Positions 9,887 through 17,837 of a DNA stretch of 64,000 nucleotides are shown here, piece by piece. Origin of the DNA: Micromonospora craniellae (lineage in GTDB: Bacteria; Actinomycetota; Actinomycetes; Mycobacteriales; Micromonosporaceae); the NCBI RefSeq assembly GCF_014764405.1, contig NZ_CP061725.1:6014001-6078000 (forward strand). Direction: 5' to 3'. Below the pieces are notes generated by a model that worked only from the letters and a program-made list of their open reading frames with translations, searched no databases and was not told the DNA's origin. Within the stretch, counting starts at the first letter, position 1; each line of letters starts with the position of its first letter. Both the position numbers and the translations under genes were made by a program.

Positions 9887-10545
9887 CCGGTCTCGACCGG
9901 ATCGCCACCGTCCGTCCGCTGCCCCTGATGCACGGCGGATCGGCCGTCTCCGACAGCCCGGTCTGGCACCTCGTGCTCTCGCACGGCAACCTGATGGGCG
10001 ATCTGCGGTACGCGGCACCCCTGCGCGTCGACCTCCCGGCGGGCGCGGTGCACTGGGAGGCCGAGCCGTGGCAGCTCGCCCCCGACGACTTCCCGGTCGA
10101 CCTCGCGGGCATCCCGGAGCACGACCCGCACGTGTCGCTGACCGCGACGCTGCTCCGTGCGGGTGTGCGGTACGTGTGCTCGGAGGGCTCACGGATCCGG
10201 AACAACGTGGGCTCCGGGGCCGACTACTTCAGCTGCGTGACGCTGGACGCCGACGGCGCGGTGGCCGAGTGGACATACCAGGACTCCGGGTGGAAGCAGG
10301 TCAGCGGCAAGTGGGCGATCCGGGGCCGGTTCACCGGCTGCGGTGGGTACGCGCTGCTGGCGCCGGTCTTCCGTCGCCTGTGGAACGGACGTACCCGGGT
10401 GTTGCGGCTGGCCGACGGGGAGCTGCTGACGCCACGGCTGCCGCGCGGCCTGACCAGCGCCGAGATCCTCGACCACCATCTCGACCGTGGCTGGTGGCTA
10501 CGCCTGGACGACGAGGTCGTGGCGGTCCCGGACATCCTCGGTTGA
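9733..10545 (+). CDS. Hypothetical protein, probably 5'-truncated
   Basis: The coding frame is clear from about 9733 (first GTG) to TGA 10543-10545, about 270 residues, rich in beta strands with repeated hydrophobic/Gly patterns (HPDGGVVVLAG, VWHLVLSHGNL, GYALLAPVF) and a Trp-rich C-terminus. No family is recognised. There is no ribosome site at 9733, and the frame starts inside what should be the end of the VOC gene, so the true N-terminus was probably lost in a deletion. It could still be expressed by read-through or coupling. Treated as a gene of uncertain integrity. Confidence 0.5.
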   Translation: MVDLDVELSEAQRFANPTVVAHPDGGVVVLAGVDRAVFVAGPDAAPVPLRVTGLDRIATVRPLPLMHGGSAVSDSPVWHLVLSHGNLMGDLRYAAPLRVDLPAGAVHWEAEPWQLAPDDFPVDLAGIPEHDPHVSLTATLLRAGVRYVCSEGSRIRNNVGSGADYFSCVTLDADGAVAEWTYQDSGWKQVSGKWAIRGRFTGCGGYALLAPVFRRLWNGRTRVLRLADGELLTPRLPRGLTSAEILDHHLDRGWWLRLDDEVVAVPDILG

Positions 10546-10589
10546 CGGATCGCGCGTGGGTGGTCGGCGCGGAGGTGACCGTCGCCGCG

Positions 10590-10595
10590 TACACT
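10590..10595 (+). promoter_or_regulatory. Candidate -10 TACACT for the argS leader transcript
   Basis: TACACT would place the transcript start near 10602, giving a leader of about 185 bases before argS that includes the Arg-rich ORF at 10640. No good -35 is seen at 17 bases. Confidence 0.35.
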
Positions 10596-10639
10596 GGCCG
10601 GCATCTGGCCGCGGATCGCGGCCCTCGCGCGAGGCGGTG

Positions 10640-10690
10640 ATGGACATGGTGCTGGTCACCGTCCGCCGCTCGCGCCTGCGACGACGATAG
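10640..10690 (+). CDS. Arginine-rich 16-residue leader ORF before argS
   Basis: ATG 10640 has GAGG about 6 bases upstream. The peptide is MDMVLVTVRRSRLRRR, with six Arg codons in the last eight sense positions. The final three are CGA, an uncommon Arg codon in GC-rich genomes, directly followed by TAG at 10688. The ORF ends 97 bases before arginyl-tRNA synthetase. Directly overlapping the codon run, GACGA/TCGTC around the TAG can form a 5-bp hairpin, and TCGTCG near 10706 can pair with the CGA run. This is what a ribosome-stalling attenuator sensing charged tRNA-Arg would look like. The regulatory role is inferred. Confidence 0.6.
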   Translation: MDMVLVTVRRSRLRRR

Positions 10691-10787
10691 TCGTCCGCTT
10701 CTTCGCGCGTTCCTCTCGTCGTGCCCGCCCTGCGCGTGCGGCCGACGTGTCTCGTGACGATCCTGCCCATCCCCACCGGGAGTCCCC

Positions 10788-12506
10788 GTGACCGTGCCCT
10801 CGCTGGCCTCGTCGTTGTCCGCCGCCGTCACCACCGCTGCCGCCGCGCTGCCGGGATTCGTCCCGCTGGTCCGCCGATCGGGGCGCGCCGACTTCCAGGC
10901 CGATGGGGCGCTGGCGGCGGCGCGGACGCTGAGGCGCAACCCCCGGGACGTGGCGGCGGAGATCGTCGCGGCCCTGCCGGCCGGAGGTCTGGTGGCCGCC
11001 GCCGAGGTCGCCGGGCCGGGATTCGTCAACCTCGGCCTGACCGACACGGCGTTGCTGGCCCAGGTCGCCGGCCGACTCGCCGATCCCCGGCTCGGCGTCG
11101 GCACTCCCGAGGCGGGCGTCACCACCGTGGTCGACTACTCGCAGCCGAACATCGCCAAGGAGATGCACGTCGGCCACCTACGCTCCACGATCATCGGTGA
11201 CGCGCTCGTGCGGATCCTGGAGCACCTGGGCGGGACGGTGGTGCGGCGCAACCACGTCGGCGACTGGGGCATGCAGTTCGGGATGCTCATCCAGTACCGG
11301 GTCGAGCATCCCGCACCGGTCACCGAGGCGGCCACGATGCGCGGGCTGGCCCTGCTCTACCGCCAGGCGCGGGCGGCGTTCGACGCCGACCCGGCGTTCG
11401 CCGAGCGCTCCCGGCGGCGGGTGGTGGCCCTGCAGGGCGGCGATCCGGAGACGACGGCCGCCTGGCGGCGGATCGTGGCCGAGTCGACCCGCTACTTCAC
11501 CGAGGTCTACGACCTGCTCGGCGTGCGGTTGACCGGCGCCGACGCGGTGGGGGAGAGCGCCTACAACGCCGCGCTGCCCGGGGTCGCCGCCGACCTCGCC
11601 GACCAGGCGGTGGCGGTGACCAGCGACGGCGCGCTCTGCGTCTTCTTCGACGACGTGCGCGGGCCGGACGGCGAACCGACGCCGCTGATCGTGCGCAAGC
11701 GCGACGGCGGGTTCGGGTACGCCGCCACCGACCTCGCCGCGCTGCGGCAGCGGGTCACCGATCTGCACGCCGACCGGCTGCTGTACGTGGTCGACGCCCG
11801 GCAGTCGCTGCACTTCCGGATGGTGTTCGACACCGCGCGCCGGGCCGGGTGGCTGCCACCGACCGTGCCCGCCGCGCACGTCGCGTTCGGCACCGTCCTC
11901 GGCGCCGACGGGCGGCCGTTCAAGACCCGGGCCGGTGACACCGTCCGCCTGGTCGACCTGCTCACCGAGGCGGTGGACCGGGCCCGCGAGGTGGTCGCCG
12001 CCAAGAACCCCGGCCTGACCGGCGCGGCGCGTGACGAGCGGGCCCGGCAGGTCGGCATCGGCGCGGTCAAGTACGCGGACCTGGCCACCAGCCGGACCCG
12101 CGACTACACCTACGACCCGCACCGGATGCTGGCGCTGACCGGCAACACCGGGGTCTACCTCCAGTACGCGCACGCCCGGGTGCGGTCCATCCTGGCCCGG
12201 GCCGACGGCGCCGACGAGACCGTCGACCCGGGCATCGTGCTGGCTCCGGCGGACCGGGCGCTGATCCTCGACCTCGACGGTTTCGCCGACGTGCTGGACG
12301 AGGTCGTGGCCGGGTACGAGCCGCACCGGCTCTGCGGTCACCTGCACCGGCTGGCGCAGAGCTTCACCACGTTCTACGAGCGGTGTCCGGTGCTGCGGGC
12401 CGAGCCGCCGTACCGGGGCACCCGGTTGGCGCTGTGCCGGCTCACCGGCGACACCCTGCGTACCGGACTGGGGCTGCTCGGCATCGACGCCCCCGAGCGG
12501 CTCTAG
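10788..12506 (+). CDS. argS: Arginyl-tRNA synthetase
   Basis: 572 residues from GTG 10788, with GGGAG upstream. It joins arginine to tRNA-Arg using ATP in the cytoplasm. Visible are the N-terminal Add-1-like domain (about 1-110), the class I HIGH motif as HVGH at residues 127-130, the following HLRSTIIGDALVRILE helix and HVGDWGMQFG, typical of ArgRS, and a C-terminal DALR anticodon-binding domain ending ERCPVLR...TGDTLRTGLGLLGI. The KMSKS loop is degenerate (GRPFKTRAGDT), as in many ArgRS. Length is normal. Expression is probably tuned by the Arg-rich leader ORF upstream. The gene ends before a palindromic repeat and a convergent gene. Confidence 0.95.
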   Translation: MTVPSLASSLSAAVTTAAAALPGFVPLVRRSGRADFQADGALAAARTLRRNPRDVAAEIVAALPAGGLVAAAEVAGPGFVNLGLTDTALLAQVAGRLADPRLGVGTPEAGVTTVVDYSQPNIAKEMHVGHLRSTIIGDALVRILEHLGGTVVRRNHVGDWGMQFGMLIQYRVEHPAPVTEAATMRGLALLYRQARAAFDADPAFAERSRRRVVALQGGDPETTAAWRRIVAESTRYFTEVYDLLGVRLTGADAVGESAYNAALPGVAADLADQAVAVTSDGALCVFFDDVRGPDGEPTPLIVRKRDGGFGYAATDLAALRQRVTDLHADRLLYVVDARQSLHFRMVFDTARRAGWLPPTVPAAHVAFGTVLGADGRPFKTRAGDTVRLVDLLTEAVDRAREVVAAKNPGLTGAARDERARQVGIGAVKYADLATSRTRDYTYDPHRMLALTGNTGVYLQYAHARVRSILARADGADETVDPGIVLAPADRALILDLDGFADVLDEVVAGYEPHRLCGHLHRLAQSFTTFYERCPVLRAEPPYRGTRLALCRLTGDTLRTGLGLLGIDAPERL

Positions 12507-12548
12507 CGTCTCGTGCGGCGCAAGCGTCGTCGGGGCAGGGCTTCGGTG

Positions 12549-12600
12549 TAAGGAGGGGTCCCCTGCTAACGCCTGGTGTATAGCAGGGGACCCCTCCTAA
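12549..12600. repeat. Intergenic palindromic repeat, copy 1
   Basis: Arms 12549-12568 and 12581-12600 (20 bases each, 18 matching) flank a 12-base asymmetric loop ACGCCTGGTGTA. The same architecture and loop occur at 54408-54459 and, reversed, at 55665-55716. It sits between the convergent argS and VOC genes, so it can also serve as a bidirectional terminator. Confidence 0.8.
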
Positions 12601-12674
12601 CTCGGAAGTAGACCCACTTCCTCCCGATTAGGGCCGCTTCGCGTAGCGGAGCGACAAGGACTAACACCCAGGGC

Positions 12675-13442
12675 TCAGCGCGGCTCGGACAGCCAGGGGT
12701 CGAGGCTGTCCGGTGCCGCGACGGCCTGCCGGACCCGGTCCTGTTCCGCCGGGGTCAGACGGAGGGACCGCAGCCGCTCGCCCCACTCGGTTACCCGCTC
12801 CGGCTCGTCCAGCGCGTCCGACAGCTCGATCAGGCAGGCCAGCGCCACCGCCTGCGCCACCGGTGGCGCGGCCTCGCCGTGCCGGCGCATTCCCGAGTTG
12901 AGCGCCCGGAGCGCCGCCCGGTCGTCGCGCTTGAAGTCGCGCAGGATCCGCGCGTTGTCCAGCACCCGGGCCAGTCCGGTCAGCTCCTTCGCACCGCCGT
13001 AGTCGAGGTCCGCCGGCTCGTCGCGTCGGATGAAAATGACCGTGTTGCCGGACGGGTCGACGATGCTGAACCGCGACGCGCCGGGCCGGTAGCGGGTGAT
13101 CCGGGGCAGCCCTCGGGAGAGCACCTTGCCGTAGGTGCGACGCATCGCCTCGCTGAACGTCGCGTGGTAGGGCGCGACCGAGTCGACCAACACCAGACAA
13201 CTGCCGGTGTTCTCGGCCGCCGGGTCGAGGCCGCGCGGTGCCGGGCCGTAGTGCAGCTCGAAGCCGCTCCACCGGAAGGCCAGATAGACGTACGGCTTGC
13301 GCTGCTCGTAGGTCACGGTGAAGCCGAGTGCCCGCCAGAAGGCGAGCATCTCCTCCGCCGAGGTGCAGGGCAGCAGGGGCACGGTGGTCTCGTTCGGGCG
13401 GACGCGGTCGTCGGGTTGCTCCTGCGGGTTCGGCTGCGACAT
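12675..13442 (-). CDS. VOC-fold protein with helical C-terminal extension
   Basis: 255 residues from ATG 13442. Residues 20-140 form a VOC-type module: VPLLPCTSAEEMLAFWRALG, then a YVYLAFRWSGFELHYG strand, and the closing FSIVDPSGNTVIFIRR. The remaining 110 residues are all-helical with TPR-like Ala/Leu/Arg helices, a layout seen in a set of actinobacterial VOC proteins. No metal ligands or substrate can be assigned. Transcribed alone, convergent to argS. Confidence 0.75.
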   Translation of the reverse strand: MSQPNPQEQPDDRVRPNETTVPLLPCTSAEEMLAFWRALGFTVTYEQRKPYVYLAFRWSGFELHYGPAPRGLDPAAENTGSCLVLVDSVAPYHATFSEAMRRTYGKVLSRGLPRITRYRPGASRFSIVDPSGNTVIFIRRDEPADLDYGGAKELTGLARVLDNARILRDFKRDDRAALRALNSGMRRHGEAAPPVAQAVALACLIELSDALDEPERVTEWGERLRSLRLTPAEQDRVRQAVAAPDSLDPWLSEPR

Positions 13443-13606
13443 GCCGGCAGTGTGCCAAGACCTTCCGGGCCGGTTCGAGATCCCCGGTCGTGTGGCGGAC
13501 CGACGCGGTCTGATCTCGCGTGGACCGTCGGACGTGGGAGCGCCCGTCGTGGCGTACGTTCACACCATCGCGAGGGACCGAGCCGATCGAGGGATCGACA
13601 CCCGTC

Positions 13607-13635
13607 TTGACAGCCGGCGAAGGGGCGTCGAGACT
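13607..13635 (+). promoter_or_regulatory. Candidate promoter of the GH43 gene
   Basis: TTGACA (13607-13612) and GAGACT (13630-13635) are 17 bases apart. The -35 is a consensus match; the -10 is weak. Confidence 0.35.
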
Positions 13636-13639
13636 TCGA

Positions 13640-13697
13640 AACAAGCCCGAAACAGTGATTCTCGCCGATCGGTTTCGAGGGCTTGTTAACGCTAACA
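13640..13697 (+). promoter_or_regulatory. Operator region with LacI-type palindrome
   Basis: TGTTAACGCTAACA at 13684-13697 is a near-perfect palindrome with a central CG, the pattern of LacI/GalR-family operators. Immediately upstream, AACAAGCCC/GAAAC (13640-13653) and GTTTC/GGGCTTGTT (13672-13687) form a second inverted repeat that shares bases with it. Both lie between the candidate promoter and the GH43 start, suggesting repression until the sugar is present. Confidence 0.6.
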
Positions 13698-13733
13698 GTG
13701 GTTCTGATCCGGTGCGTCCGAGGAGAGTCGCCG

Positions 13734-15185
13734 ATGCCGAGAGTCCTGGCCCGGGTGAGCGCCCTGCTCACCGCCTTCCTGCTGATGGTGTCCGCCGCGC
13801 CCGCGCCGCGCGCCGACGCCGCCGCACTCGACCCGTTCACCGGATACCTGATGGCGCACTTCATCGGGGAGTCGGCGAACGGCGAACAGATCTACCTCGC
13901 CCACAGCCGCGACGGGCTGACCTGGCGCGACCTGAACAACGGCGCGCCCGTCCTGCTCTCCACCATCGGCACGAGGGGCGTACGGGATCCCGCCCTGGTC
14001 CGCTCGCCGGCCGGTGACCGCTACTGGATCGTCGCCACCGACCTGCGTATCGCCAGCGGCACCTCGTGGAACGATGCGGCCAACCGGGGTAGCACCAACC
14101 TGGTGGTGTGGGAGTCACGCGACCTGGTGAACTGGTCCGCCCCGTGGCTGATCAACGTCGCCGGAGCGATTCCCGGCGCCGGCAACGCCTGGGCGCCCGA
14201 GGCGATCTACAACCAGGCCACCGGCGACTACGTCGTCTACTGGGCCACCAACTCCGCGCGCAACGGCGTCACCAAGCACCGCATCTGGTACGTGCGGACC
14301 ACCGACTTCCGCAGCTTCACCGCACCCCAGCTCTACATCGAACGCCCCGGCACCCAGGGGCTGATCGACACGCAGATCGTCGAGGTGCCGAACAGTGTCG
14401 GCGGCTACCGCTACTACCGGGCCTCCGCCGACGGGCACATCACCATCGAGGCCAGCAACTCGATCCTCGGATCGTGGACCACCCTCGGGAACCTGTCGCA
14501 CCTCGGCATCTCCAACGGCACCGGCGGCGGCAACGTGGTGGAGGGGCCGATGTGGGCCCAGTTCAACGGTCGCAACGAGTGGGCGCTCTGGCTGGACCAG
14601 TACGCCACCGGGCGCGGGTACCTGCCGATCACCTCGACGAACCTGGGCAGTGTCACCAACTTCCGGACCCGCACCGACCACGCCATGGGCGGCACCCGCA
14701 AGCGGCACGGCTCGATCCTCAACCTGACCGCGGCCGAGGAGAGCCGGGTGCTCGCCCGCTGGGGCGCCACCACGCCGGTCAACCGGATCCAGGCGTACAC
14801 CCACCAGGACCGGTACGTGCGGCACGTCAACTACGACGTCCGCATCGACCCGAACGTCAACCCGGCCCAGGACGCCCAGTTCCGGGTGGTGCCTGGACTG
14901 GCGACGGCGTCCGGACACGTCTCCTTCGAGTCCGTCAACCATCCCGGGTACTACCTGCGGCACTACGACTTCGACTTCGTGCTGGCGGCCAACGACGGCA
15001 GCGCGGTCTTCGCCGCCGACGCCACCTTCCGGCAGGTCGCCGGGCTGGGCAACGCAGCCTGGAGTTCGTTCCAGTCCTACAACTACCCCGACCGGTACAT
15101 CCGGCACTACGACTACCAGCTACGGCTCGACCCGGTCGGCGACACCCAGGCGCGCAACGACGCCACCTTCCGGGTCACCTCATAG
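13734..15185 (+). CDS. Secreted glycoside hydrolase (GH43-like) with AbfB-type C-terminal domain
   Basis: 483 residues from ATG 13734, chosen for GAGGAGAG upstream and because a signal peptide follows at once (Arg, hydrophobic core, cleavage near RADA-AALDP). Residues 35-340 form a five-bladed-propeller-like domain with the motifs of GH43-type arabinosidases/xylosidases: RDPALVRSP, WAPEAIYN and VEGPMWAQF, the last holding a likely acid Glu. Residues 350-480 contain repeats such as RYVRHVNYD, YYLRHYDFD and RYIRHYDYQ, the beta-trefoil signature of the AbfB arabinose-binding domain. It likely releases arabinose from plant polysaccharide outside the cell. The LacI-type operator fits sugar induction; no LacI gene is adjacent. 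Confidence 0.85.
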   Translation: MPRVLARVSALLTAFLLMVSAAPAPRADAAALDPFTGYLMAHFIGESANGEQIYLAHSRDGLTWRDLNNGAPVLLSTIGTRGVRDPALVRSPAGDRYWIVATDLRIASGTSWNDAANRGSTNLVVWESRDLVNWSAPWLINVAGAIPGAGNAWAPEAIYNQATGDYVVYWATNSARNGVTKHRIWYVRTTDFRSFTAPQLYIERPGTQGLIDTQIVEVPNSVGGYRYYRASADGHITIEASNSILGSWTTLGNLSHLGISNGTGGGNVVEGPMWAQFNGRNEWALWLDQYATGRGYLPITSTNLGSVTNFRTRTDHAMGGTRKRHGSILNLTAAEESRVLARWGATTPVNRIQAYTHQDRYVRHVNYDVRIDPNVNPAQDAQFRVVPGLATASGHVSFESVNHPGYYLRHYDFDFVLAANDGSAVFAADATFRQVAGLGNAAWSSFQSYNYPDRYIRHYDYQLRLDPVGDTQARNDATFRVTS

Positions 15186-15192
15186 CCGCGCA

Positions 15193-15237
15193 CCCCGGTC
15201 CCACCCACGATCAGGGGCGTCGTGGGTGGGATCGGGG
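15193..15237 (+). terminator. Rho-independent-type hairpin after the GH43 gene
   Basis: Arms 15193-15210 and 15220-15237 (18 bases, one mismatch) follow the stop codon by 8 bases. The rest of the gap to 15375 holds nothing recognisable. Confidence 0.7.
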
Positions 15238-15375
15238 TGGATGTGTCGCGGGAGGCCGGCGGGCTCGTACGGCTGCCCCGGGATCGTGGACGGGACAGCG
15301 GGGAGGACTGGCGGTGCTGCTACGTCGACTGCGTGCCGGTCCGCGCGCCGATGAGCGCTGACCGTTCAGGCGGGG

Positions 15376-16089
15376 TCAGCGCCCCGCCGGTCGGGGCGTA
15401 CCGACCCGGGTGACGCCGGAGCCGTGCTCGACCAGCGGCGCGACCAGCGCGGCCAGGACCCCGCCGAGCAGCGGGAAGACGATGAACACCCAGAGCTGAC
15501 GGAGAGCGAGCCCACCTTCGAAGATCGCCGGCCCGAAGGCCCGCGCCGGATTCACGGCCGCCCCGGTCAGCGCGAGACCGACCAGCACCGTCGCGCCGAG
15601 CGTCAACCCGATCGCCAGGCCGGCGAAGCCGGACAGGTCGGTGCTGCGCTTGCTCACCACCAGCACGACCAGGACCAACAGGAACGTCAGGAGGGTCTCC
15701 AGCAGCATCGCGCCACCGGCGTTGATGTGGGTGCCGTAGCCGGTGGTGCCCAGCACACCGGTCTGGTCGGTCACGCCGCCCCACCGCACCAGCACCCAGA
15801 GCAGGAACGCGGCCACGGTGGCTCCGGCGAACTGCGCGACCCAGTACGCCACCGCCCCGATCAGTGAGATGTTGCCGGTGAGCAGCACGGCGAGGGTCAC
15901 CGCAGGGTTCACGTGACTACCGGAGAGCTGACCGATCGTGTAGACCAGCGCGAGCACGACGAACCCGAACGCCAGCGAGACCACCACCACACCGCCCTCG
16001 GTGCGGGCGGCGACGGCGCTGCCCACACCGATGAACACCAGCAGGAGTGTGCCGATGAACTCGGCCACGTACCGCCTGAGGTCGACCAT
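15376..16089 (-). CDS. Aquaporin Z-like water channel (MIP family)
   Basis: 237 residues with six hydrophobic segments and the two pore half-helices of the MIP family: NPA at residues 61-63 (GSHVNPAVTL) and NPA at 180-182 followed by the selectivity-filter Arg183 (NPARAFGPA). The layout matches AqpZ more than glycerol facilitators, because the Asp that normally follows the second NPAR in GlpF is absent. It should move water across the cytoplasmic membrane. Single gene, with a long inverted repeat (16155-16215) between it and the sugar-kinase gene behind it. Confidence 0.9.
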   Translation of the reverse strand: MVDLRRYVAEFIGTLLLVFIGVGSAVAARTEGGVVVVSLAFGFVVLALVYTIGQLSGSHVNPAVTLAVLLTGNISLIGAVAYWVAQFAGATVAAFLLWVLVRWGGVTDQTGVLGTTGYGTHINAGGAMLLETLLTFLLVLVVLVVSKRSTDLSGFAGLAIGLTLGATVLVGLALTGAAVNPARAFGPAIFEGGLALRQLWVFIVFPLLGGVLAALVAPLVEHGSGVTRVGTPRPAGR

Positions 16090-16154
16090 GGCGCCAGTCT
16101 CGCCGAGTCCGCCCGACGCCGTCGGACATACCGCAAAGCTGCGACCGAGAGCCC

Positions 16155-16215
16155 GGATCGTGGCACTGTGGCTGGCGCGGGCACGGCGTGTCGGACAGCT
16201 AGAGTGCCACGATCC
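16155..16215. repeat. Inverted repeat, 13-bp arms, 35-base loop
   Basis: Arms 16155-16167 and 16203-16215 match exactly. It lies just after the kinase stop and upstream of the aquaporin gene, so it could end the kinase operon or be an operator for the aquaporin gene. Confidence 0.55.
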
Positions 16216-16227
16216 TGCGAAGCGAGG

Positions 16228-17832
16228 TCAGTGCAGCCGGTCCGGGCGGTTCAGGCGCCGGTAGACCGGTGCCAGCCGTTTGTGCAGGTCCCGGTAGGCG
16301 GCGAAGATCTCGTCGTAGGTGGCCCGAAGCGCCGGGTCCGGGGCGAAGACCCGGTCGGTCCGCATCAGGTCGGGTATGTCGGCGAAGGTGAGCTGGCCGG
16401 TGCCGACCGCGCCGATCCAGCCCGCGCCCCGGGCGTTGACCGCCAGCGGCTGGGCGTCGCGCCGGATCTCCACGTCGAGCACGTCGGCGAAGATCTGGCA
16501 CCAGGAGTCCGACAAGGCGCCGCCGCCGGTGATCGCCATCGAGGTGACCCGGGCACCGAGGAACCGGTCCACCGCCCCGGCCAGCCAGCGGGTGTTGAAG
16601 GCGACTCCCTCGAAGACCGCCCGCAGCAGGTCGGAGCGGTTGGTGTCGAGCGAGATGTTGAGGAAGGCGGCGCGCAGGTTCGGGTCGTCGACGGGGGCGC
16701 GTTCGCCGTACAGCCAGGGGGTGTAGAGCACGCCGTTGGCGCCCGGCGGCACGGTCGGGATGATCGCGTCGAACGCGTCGAAGATGCTGCCCTCGTCCCG
16801 GCTGACGTGCCCGGCGGCGAGCAGCGGGTCGTCGTACTCCACGACCTTGTCCCGGAGCCAGGTCAGGTTGGCCCCGGCGGTGGCCTGGAGGGCGGTCATC
16901 AGGTAGCGGTCGCCGATGGCGCAGGGCACCGACGCGATGCCCGCCGCCACGTCGGTCTTCTTGCCCGGCACGTGCGCCGCGATCCACGACGAGGTGCCCA
17001 GGTACAGGTGGGGTTCGTTGTCGCCGGTGGTGCCCGCGCCGATCGCCGCCGCGGTGTTGTCGATCGCGCCGGCCACCACCTCGACCGACTGCGGCAAGCC
17101 GAGGTGCGCGGCGGCGGCCGGGGTCAGTGTGCCGATCACGTCGGTGCAGGCCACGATCGGGGGCAGCTTGTCGGCGTCGATGCCGCAGTCGGCGACCAGG
17201 GCGGGGGAGTAGCGGATGTCGCCGGGCCGCCGGTTGTCGGTGACCCAGGAGGTCAGGATCGAGTCGACGGTGGCCACCGTCCGTCCGGTCAGCTTCAGGT
17301 TGATCCAGTCGAGGACGTTGAGGAACGACGTGGTCCGCGCGTACACCTGCGGCATCTCGTCGCGGACCAGCAGCATGTGCGCGGCCGGGTCCTTGCCGGT
17401 GGGCGAGGGCATCCCGCCGGTGAGCCGCAGCCACCGCGCGATGCGGCGCACCGACATCCCCTGGTACGCCGGGAAGCCGCCGAACTGTCGACGCAGGTGG
17501 GGTGCGCCGCGCATGTCGAGCCAACTGATGCACGGGGTCAGCGGCTCCCCGGCGGCGTCCACCGCGATGGTCCCCTCGCCCTGCGTGGACGCGCACACCG
17601 CGCGGACCGCCCGCATCTGCTCCGGATGCGCCCGGCCCAACTCGGCGGCGACCTCCCCGAGCGCCGTCCACCACGCCACCGGGTCCTGCTCGGCGCCGCC
17701 GCCGGGCAGCACCCGCAGCGGCACCGGCCGCTCGGCCCAGCCGGTCACCGTGCCGTCGGCGGCGACCAGGGCCGCCTTCATCCCCGACGTGCCGAGGTCG
17801 ATCGCCAGTATCTGCGGTGCGCTGGCCGCCAC
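16228..17832 (-). CDS. FGGY-family carbohydrate kinase (xylulokinase-like)
   Basis: 534 residues from GTG 17832, five bases after the stop of the upstream gene, with GGGAG in between. The phosphate-1 motif AIDLGTSGMKAALV (residues 10-23) and the second-domain ITGGGALSDSWCQIFADVL are diagnostic of FGGY kinases, which phosphorylate pentoses, tetritols or related sugars with ATP. Length fits xylulokinase-like members, but the substrate is not decided by sequence. Operon with the aldolase-aminotransferase gene suggests the kinase makes the phosphorylated substrate that the aldolase half then cleaves or epimerises. Confidence 0.88.
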   Translation of the reverse strand: MAASAPQILAIDLGTSGMKAALVAADGTVTGWAERPVPLRVLPGGGAEQDPVAWWTALGEVAAELGRAHPEQMRAVRAVCASTQGEGTIAVDAAGEPLTPCISWLDMRGAPHLRRQFGGFPAYQGMSVRRIARWLRLTGGMPSPTGKDPAAHMLLVRDEMPQVYARTTSFLNVLDWINLKLTGRTVATVDSILTSWVTDNRRPGDIRYSPALVADCGIDADKLPPIVACTDVIGTLTPAAAAHLGLPQSVEVVAGAIDNTAAAIGAGTTGDNEPHLYLGTSSWIAAHVPGKKTDVAAGIASVPCAIGDRYLMTALQATAGANLTWLRDKVVEYDDPLLAAGHVSRDEGSIFDAFDAIIPTVPPGANGVLYTPWLYGERAPVDDPNLRAAFLNISLDTNRSDLLRAVFEGVAFNTRWLAGAVDRFLGARVTSMAITGGGALSDSWCQIFADVLDVEIRRDAQPLAVNARGAGWIGAVGTGQLTFADIPDLMRTDRVFAPDPALRATYDEIFAAYRDLHKRLAPVYRRLNRPDRLH

Positions 17833-17837
17833 CCGCC

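Noticed and set aside
10691..10787. T-box riboswitch before argS
   Set aside because: No recognisable T-box core sequence or stem I features were seen; the Arg-codon ORF explains the leader better.
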